Below, one piece after another: positions 5,880-9,360 of a stretch of DNA of 9,360 nucleotides. The DNA is from Dehalococcoides mccartyi (lineage in GTDB: Bacteria; Chloroflexota; Dehalococcoidia; UBA2979). A model generated the notes under the pieces. It saw nothing but the letters and a program-made list of their open reading frames with translations, was not told the origin of the DNA and searched no databases. Where the stretch lies: positions 1 through 9,360 of the forward strand of contig CAMDAY010000075.1 of NCBI GenBank assembly GCA_945888895.1, in the 5' to 3' direction. The number at the start of each line of letters is the position of its first letter. Position 1 is the first letter of the stretch. The position numbers were made by a program, and so were the translations under genes.

Positions 5880-6683
5880 ATGGATCAGCCTTCAAGCGAG
5901 TTCGACGACGAACCGGCGCCCCTCCGGGCGGCGGAGGCGCGGTTGATGCTCACCCACGGCGGCCTCGGCGCCGTCGATCCATGGGCCCCCGAGCGCCGTC
6001 CGCTGCGCGAGGTGCTCTGGCTGTGGGGCCTCCGCGGCCTCAGCGAGACCCTCGAGGTTATCGCGCTCGCGATGATCATGTTCGTCGCCGTGCGCGCCGT
6101 CGCGCACAACTATCGCGTCGATGGCAACTCGATGGTCCCGTCCTTCCACGACGGTGAGGCGCTGATCGTGAACCGCCTTGCCTACCGGACGTTGAACCTC
6201 GGCTGGGTGCCGGTGGTCGGACGAGACGAGTGGCAGCCGTTCGGCGCGCCGAAGCAGGGCGACGTGGTCATCTTCATCGCCCAGCGCACGCCGCGGGAAC
6301 GCGACTTCGTGAAACGCATCATCGGACTGCCCGGGCAGACGGTTGAGGTCACGAAGGGCCGCGTCGTCGTGAACGGCGTCGCCTTCGACGAGCCGTACAT
6401 CTCCGCGCCGCCCAACTACGAGTTCAAGGCGCAGACCGTCCCGCCGGGCAAGCTGTTCGTGCTGGGCGACAATCGCAATAACTCGCAGGACTCGCACCTC
6501 ATCGGCATGGTCGATATGGGCGAGGTGGTCGGGCGGGTAGACCTGCGCTACTGGCCGCTGCGAGCGGCCGAGATCATCCAGGGCGAGTTCGGCACGCCGG
6601 TCGCGCAGACCGGTGCGCCTCCCGGCACCACGCCGGCTCCTCGCAGCATGCGGCTTGAGCCGGAGGTGTCACCATGGCGGTAG
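5880..6683 (+). CDS. lepB: Signal peptidase I
   Basis: Cleaves signal peptides from exported proteins at the outer face of the membrane by a Ser/Lys dyad. From ATG 5880 the protein has 267 residues. A charged cytoplasmic head of about 55 residues precedes one membrane span (VIALAMIMFVAVRAVA, about 60-75). Box B follows as DGNSMVPSFHDGE with nucleophile Ser84. Then come GDVVIFIAQ, box D DFVKRIIGLPGQ with general base Lys145, and box E LGDNRNNSQDSH (about 195-206). The tail after RVDLRYWPL is a Pro/Thr-rich extension. All catalytic residues are present. An in-frame GTG at 5874 and another at 5841 are alternative starts; 5841 lies upstream of the TATACT box and is unlikely. The gene ends 10 bases inside pyrE, so the two are co-translated. 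Confidence 0.93.
   Translation: MDQPSSEFDDEPAPLRAAEARLMLTHGGLGAVDPWAPERRPLREVLWLWGLRGLSETLEVIALAMIMFVAVRAVAHNYRVDGNSMVPSFHDGEALIVNRLAYRTLNLGWVPVVGRDEWQPFGAPKQGDVVIFIAQRTPRERDFVKRIIGLPGQTVEVTKGRVVVNGVAFDEPYISAPPNYEFKAQTVPPGKLFVLGDNRNNSQDSHLIGMVDMGEVVGRVDLRYWPLRAAEIIQGEFGTPVAQTGAPPGTTPAPRSMRLEPEVSPWR
6662..6667 (+). promoter_or_regulatory. Strong ribosome-binding site (GGAGGT) for pyrE inside lepB
   Basis: GGAGGT lies 6 bases before ATG 6674, within the last codons of the signal peptidase gene. It fixes the pyrE start and means that ribosomes can load independently of those ending at 6683. Confidence 0.8.
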
Positions 6684-7240
6684 ATCCCGAAGTCGTCGGA
6701 GCACTCAAGGCGTCCGGCGCATACCTCGAAGGTCACTTTCAGCTGACGTCAGGTCGGCATTCTGGGCAGTACCTGGAGAAATTCAACCTGCTCCAGTGGC
6801 CGCAGTACACCGAGTTGGTGTGCAAGAAGATGGCGGAGCATGGCCGTCCTTTCGCCCCCACGACGGTCGCCGGCCCAACCACCGGCGGCGTGCTGCTGGC
6901 GTACGAGGTCGCTCGACAGCTCGGGGTGCGTGGCATCTTCTGTGAGACCGATGCCCACGGCGGGCGCTCGTTCCAGCGCGGCTTCAAGCTGCAGCCAGGC
7001 GAGAAGGTGTTGGTCGTCGATGACATCGTCACCACGGGCGGGTCGCTCATCGACACGATCGACGCGGTGATCAAGGCGGGCGGCGAGCCCGTGTGCGTCT
7101 CCGCGATCGCCGACCGCACCGGCGGCAAGGTCACCTTCGGCGACGTGCCGTTCCTCCCGGCGACCGAGGTGGTGATGGAGAGTTACCCCGCCGATGACTG
7201 CCCGCTCTGCAAGCAGGGCGTGCCGCTCAAGGTCACGTAA
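6674..7240 (+). CDS. pyrE: Orotate phosphoribosyltransferase
   Basis: Joins orotate to PRPP to make orotidine 5'-phosphate in pyrimidine synthesis. The 188-residue protein begins with the OPRT-type block GHFQLTSGRHSGQYLEKF (residues 20-37), the part that distinguishes it from other phosphoribosyltransferases. VAGPTTGGVLLAYEVA follows (65-80). The PRPP-binding loop VLVVDDIVTTGGS is at 112-124. The C-terminal YPADDCPLCKQGVPL carries a CxxC pair (Cys176, Cys179); I recall similar CPLC tails in other bacterial OPRTs, and they may bind metal or be structural. The start has a GGAGGT site 6 bases upstream. It overlaps the end of the signal peptidase gene by 10 bases, so the two share a transcript although their roles are unrelated. 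No other pyrimidine gene is nearby apart from the distant dcd on the other strand. Confidence 0.93.
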   Translation: MAVDPEVVGALKASGAYLEGHFQLTSGRHSGQYLEKFNLLQWPQYTELVCKKMAEHGRPFAPTTVAGPTTGGVLLAYEVARQLGVRGIFCETDAHGGRSFQRGFKLQPGEKVLVVDDIVTTGGSLIDTIDAVIKAGGEPVCVSAIADRTGGKVTFGDVPFLPATEVVMESYPADDCPLCKQGVPLKVT

Positions 7241-7321
7241 CAGCTCCGCCCGGCCGATCGGTATGGGTTCGCCACGGGCAGGCGGCGAGATAGGGCATGT
7301 CCGGCCGGTAGACGGCAGAGA

Positions 7322-7348
7322 CTCTGAGTCATTCGTCGTGACTCGGAG
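7322..7348 (+). terminator. 10-bp stem-loop after pyrE
   Basis: CTCTGAGTCA (7322-7331) pairs with TGACTCGGAG (7339-7348), one pair being G-T, around a 7-base loop TTCGTCG. It lies 81 bases after the pyrE stop. No T-tract follows directly (a TTTT occurs at 7374-7377). The 3' arm contains most of a GGAGG sequence (7345-7349), so the hairpin could alternatively mask a ribosome site for the broken ORF downstream. Pairing is seen directly; function is inference. Confidence 0.45.
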
Positions 7349-7874
7349 GCCCTTCGCGATCGAACCGCCGCTGTTTTCGAGGTTGGATCGCCATCGGCAT
7401 CGCCTCGGTGCTGCGCGCAGTCGCAGCGCTGATGCCGGGTGGCTTCGGCCACGCCCTGGCGCAGACCAGTGGTTCGCCGCCCGAGCACCCCGGCACTCCT
7501 GCGGGCGGAACCACGACCACTTCGCGTGGGGATACACCGACTCCACGAACACGAGCGAGGATCTGACGACCACGACGACCTCGGGTGGCACGATCTCGAC
7601 CGCGACCTCCGATGGCACGACGAACACCACGGTCAACAACACGAACAGCAACAACTCCGTCACGGTGAGCCAGGGTGGCACGACGATCGAGGTGACCCTG
7701 CCCTCGGGAGCCGTGCCCTCGGGGGGGACACTCAGGTCAACCGCACCGGATCGCCGCGCTACACTGGGTGCGTGTGTAAGGCAGTCGCCGGACACGCCCC
7801 CAGCCCCGCGTCGGCGTCGACGGCCAGCGCACCCCCCGAGGTCGGCGCTGCGGCGATCCCGCGCATCCGGATGA
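7342..7874 (+). pseudogene. Possible frameshifted gene for a secreted Thr/Ser/Asn-rich protein
   Basis: No intact gene is seen between pyrE and the DUF4012 gene, but two frames look coding in turn. The first (7342-7563) holds a signal-peptide-like segment, GWIAIGIASVLRAVAALMPG then FGHALAQ, followed by TSGSPPEHPGTPAGGTTTT, and then stops at TGA 7564. The frame one base earlier continues with DSTNTSEDLTTTTTSGG, SDGTTNTTVNNTNSNNSVTV and SQGGTTIEVTLPSGAVPSGG, with almost every codon ending in G or C, to TGA 7872-7874. One extra base in the G4 run at 7528-7531 would join them. No ATG start fits; GTG 7408 or a lost start are options. After the G7 run near 7723 the sequence again loses coding character. 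The product would be an exported, low-complexity, surface or stalk-like protein. It could also be non-coding. Confidence 0.4.
7760..7765 (+). promoter_or_regulatory. -10 box (TACACT), possible leaderless promoter before the DUF4012 gene
   Basis: TACACT fits the TANNNT -10 pattern and ends 6 bases before a GTG at 7772, nearly the same geometry as the TATACT box before signal peptidase I. No convincing -35 box is seen. A transcript starting near 7772 would open directly with the small ORF below and then run into the DUF4012 gene. Confidence 0.35.
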
Positions 7875-7885
7875 CCGTCTCTTGA
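7772..7885 (+). CDS. Possible 37-residue leader peptide before the DUF4012 gene
   Basis: GTG 7772 opens a 37-codon frame, MCKAVAGHAPSPASASTASA then PPEVGAAAIPRIRMTVS, ending TGA 7883-7885. The stop overlaps the TTG start of the DUF4012 gene as TTGA. The product has no membrane span or known motif and is Ala/Ser/Pro-rich. Support comes from the -10 box 6 bases upstream and the coupled stop/start; against it, the frame stays open upstream and the composition could arise by chance in GC-rich DNA. If real, its translation would carry ribosomes to the weak TTG start next door. Confidence 0.3.
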   Translation: MCKAVAGHAPSPASASTASAPPEVGAAAIPRIRMTVS

Positions 7886-9360
7886 CCTGGCAAACCGCGC
7901 CGGCAGCGCCCGTCCCGGAGCGGCGGCGACGCCGCCGCTCGTCTCGCCCGTGGCGATGGATCCGCCAGCACCGGGTCCTCGTGATGCTCGGTGTGCTCGC
8001 GATCCTCGGGCTGCTCGGCGCCGACATCGCACGCCGCGCCGTGATCGTTCGCCGCGAGCTGGTCGAGGCGAACGTGGCGCTGACGCGCGTGCGCGGGACG
8101 GTGGGGCCGCTGCTCCGCTTCGACGCCAGCGCCTGGCCAGATGGAGCAGGGTACGAGCGGCTCGTCGGAGACGTCTCGACGGCGCACGATCACCTCGTTG
8201 CCGCGCGTTCGGCGCTTGTCTATCTCCGCTGGCCCGCCCGTGCCATGGGGGTCGTGCCGGTGGTGGGCGAGCAGTTCGGCGTCGCACCGCGCGCGCTCGA
8301 CCTGGGCATCGACGTTACGAAGCAGACCGGCACCGTGCTGGCGGAAGGGCGGCCGCTGTTCGCCGGGCAGGGCAAGATCGCCGAGCGCGCGCGGGAGGTG
8401 CTGGTCGTGCGCGGCCCGGAGCTCGACCGCGCTCTCGCGGCCCTCGAGGCGGACGCAGCGGAGCTGGAGCGGTTGCGATCCGTGCGCTGGATGGGACCGA
8501 TGAGCCGTGTTGGGCGGCTGCTGGACGCTGTCTCCGGCGACCTGAAGCAGATCGGCACGGCACGGGCGCTCGCGACCGCCGCGACCAAGGGGCTCGATCC
8601 GCTGCTCGGCTTCGACCGTCCGCGTACCTACCTCGTCCTGGGTCAGAACGAGCAAGAGATCCGTCCGACGGGCGGGTTCCTCGGCACGATGGGCGTGATC
8701 GTCATCGACAAGGGGCGCATGGTCTCCTCCGACTACCGGTCCTCGTATGAGTTCGACCCGCCCACGCCCCCGAGGCGGCGGCTGCCGGAGGAGCTCATCC
8801 GCTACATGGGCGCAGGGGGCTGGTATGTCCGCGATGCGAACTGGGACGCGGACTTCCCGACCTCTGCGCGGCGCATCCTCGACTTCGTCAAGGCAGACCG
8901 CAACATCGATGCGGACGGCGCGGTCGCCGTGAACACGCCGATGATGCAACTGCTGCTGGGCGCCACGGGGTCGATGCGCGTCGAGGGCGTCGACACGCCG
9001 CTCACGCCGGAGAACTTCATCGCACTGCTGGAGGAGGAGATCTTCGAGAACTGGCCGGACAACATCGCGCGCAAGCGCCAGCTGCTCCAGCCCGTCCTGC
9101 GCGAGTTGATCTCTCGTGTGCAGGATGCGAACGCGGAGCGGGTGCCGCCGTTGATCGGCGCATTCACCCGCGGCGCGCGCAGTCGCGACCTGCAGGTGTT
9201 CGCGCGAGACGATCGGAGCGCGGCGATGATCGCGGCGATCGGCGTCGATGGCCGGATCCAACCGAAGCCGGGGCGCGACTTCCTTGCGGTGGTCGACAGC
9301 AACGTGTCCTACGACAAGATCCAGATCGCGATTCGCCGCGAGATTACCTACGTCTCACGC
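7882..9360 (+). CDS. DUF4012 domain membrane protein, N-terminal 493 codons (runs off the right edge)
   Basis: A large single-span membrane protein of the DUF4012 family, known mainly from Actinomycetota and Chloroflexota; its function is not established. From TTG 7882 the head is Arg-rich (a run of six Arg at residues 14-19) and cytoplasmic. A membrane span follows at about 32-49 (VLVMLGVLAILGLLGADI). A helical, Ala/Leu/Glu-rich extracytoplasmic region spans about 50-245. The DUF4012 core begins at 248 with RTYLVLGQNEQEIRPTGGFL and includes RDANWDADFPTSARRILDF (317-335) and AVNTPMMQLLLGATGSMRV. The frame is open to the right edge without a stop. TTG is the only start codon after the upstream in-frame stop (7777-7779), apart from GTG 7981/ATG 7984, which would cut into the span. 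It overlaps the preceding small ORF as TTGA and has no Shine-Dalgarno, so coupling is likely. Confidence 0.85.
   Translation, partial: MTWQTAPAAPVPERRRRRRSSRPWRWIRQHRVLVMLGVLAILGLLGADIARRAVIVRRELVEANVALTRVRGTVGPLLRFDASAWPDGAGYERLVGDVSTAHDHLVAARSALVYLRWPARAMGVVPVVGEQFGVAPRALDLGIDVTKQTGTVLAEGRPLFAGQGKIAERAREVLVVRGPELDRALAALEADAAELERLRSVRWMGPMSRVGRLLDAVSGDLKQIGTARALATAATKGLDPLLGFDRPRTYLVLGQNEQEIRPTGGFLGTMGVIVIDKGRMVSSDYRSSYEFDPPTPPRRRLPEELIRYMGAGGWYVRDANWDADFPTSARRILDFVKADRNIDADGAVAVNTPMMQLLLGATGSMRVEGVDTPLTPENFIALLEEEIFENWPDNIARKRQLLQPVLRELISRVQDANAERVPPLIGAFTRGARSRDLQVFARDDRSAAMIAAIGVDGRIQPKPGRDFLAVVDSNVSYDKIQIAIRREITYVSR

Noticed and set aside
6749..8287. Minus-strand open frame with a Val/Leu-rich stretch opposite 7550-7700
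   Set aside because: The hydrophobic run is the complement of the Thr/Asn-rich plus frame; the rest is antisense to pyrE and the DUF4012 gene and has no motif.
7759..9261. Minus-strand open frame of 500 codons opposite the DUF4012 gene
   Set aside because: It is an Arg/His/Asp-rich shadow frame; the plus strand carries clear DUF4012 core motifs.

Overview
The window is GC-rich bacterial DNA with G or C at most third codon positions. It is densely packed with ordinary chromosomal genes; no rRNA, tRNA, CRISPR array, insertion sequence or phage gene was seen. A DUF4012 membrane protein, an ECF sigma/anti-sigma pair with a Pro/Ala/Thr-rich anti-sigma, and an HD-GYP protein with a multi-pass membrane sensor would suit Chloroflexota (or, less likely, Actinomycetota). 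That placement is an inference from gene style, not from a marker gene.

Layout. Positions 1 to about 4790 are read on the minus strand; about 4880 to the right edge is read on the plus strand, so the strands diverge from a roughly 90-base gap. Minus strand, in transcription order: ECF sigma factor (4717-4184), its membrane anti-sigma factor (4187-2886, joined by a GTGA overlap), a SIMPL/DUF541 lipoprotein (2839-2066), a membrane HD-GYP phosphodiesterase (1944-503, broken by one frameshift), a 55-residue one-span membrane protein joined to it by a TGATG overlap (503-336), and the first 66 codons of dCTP deaminase (200 to the left edge). Plus strand: class II fructose/tagatose-bisphosphate aldolase (4880-5710), signal peptidase I (5880-6683), orotate phosphoribosyltransferase overlapping it by 10 bases (6674-7240), a roughly 500-base stretch holding a hairpin and what looks like a frameshifted gene for a secreted Thr/Ser/Asn-rich protein, and the first 493 codons of a DUF4012 membrane protein (7882 to the right edge).

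How they fit together. Sigma, anti-sigma and SIMPL lipoprotein form a plausible envelope-stress operon. The HD-GYP protein would couple a membrane signal to cyclic di-GMP breakdown. Signal peptidase, aldolase, orotate phosphoribosyltransferase and dCTP deaminase are housekeeping genes.

Points of note: three reading-frame breaks (two of them at short G/C runs), an anti-sigma factor lacking all zinc ligands but with a long extracytoplasmic linker and a second membrane span, two likely leaderless promoters (5861 and 7760), and small coupled ORFs. I did not find a convincing new multi-gene system; the most unusual items are the anti-sigma architecture and the small coupled peptides.
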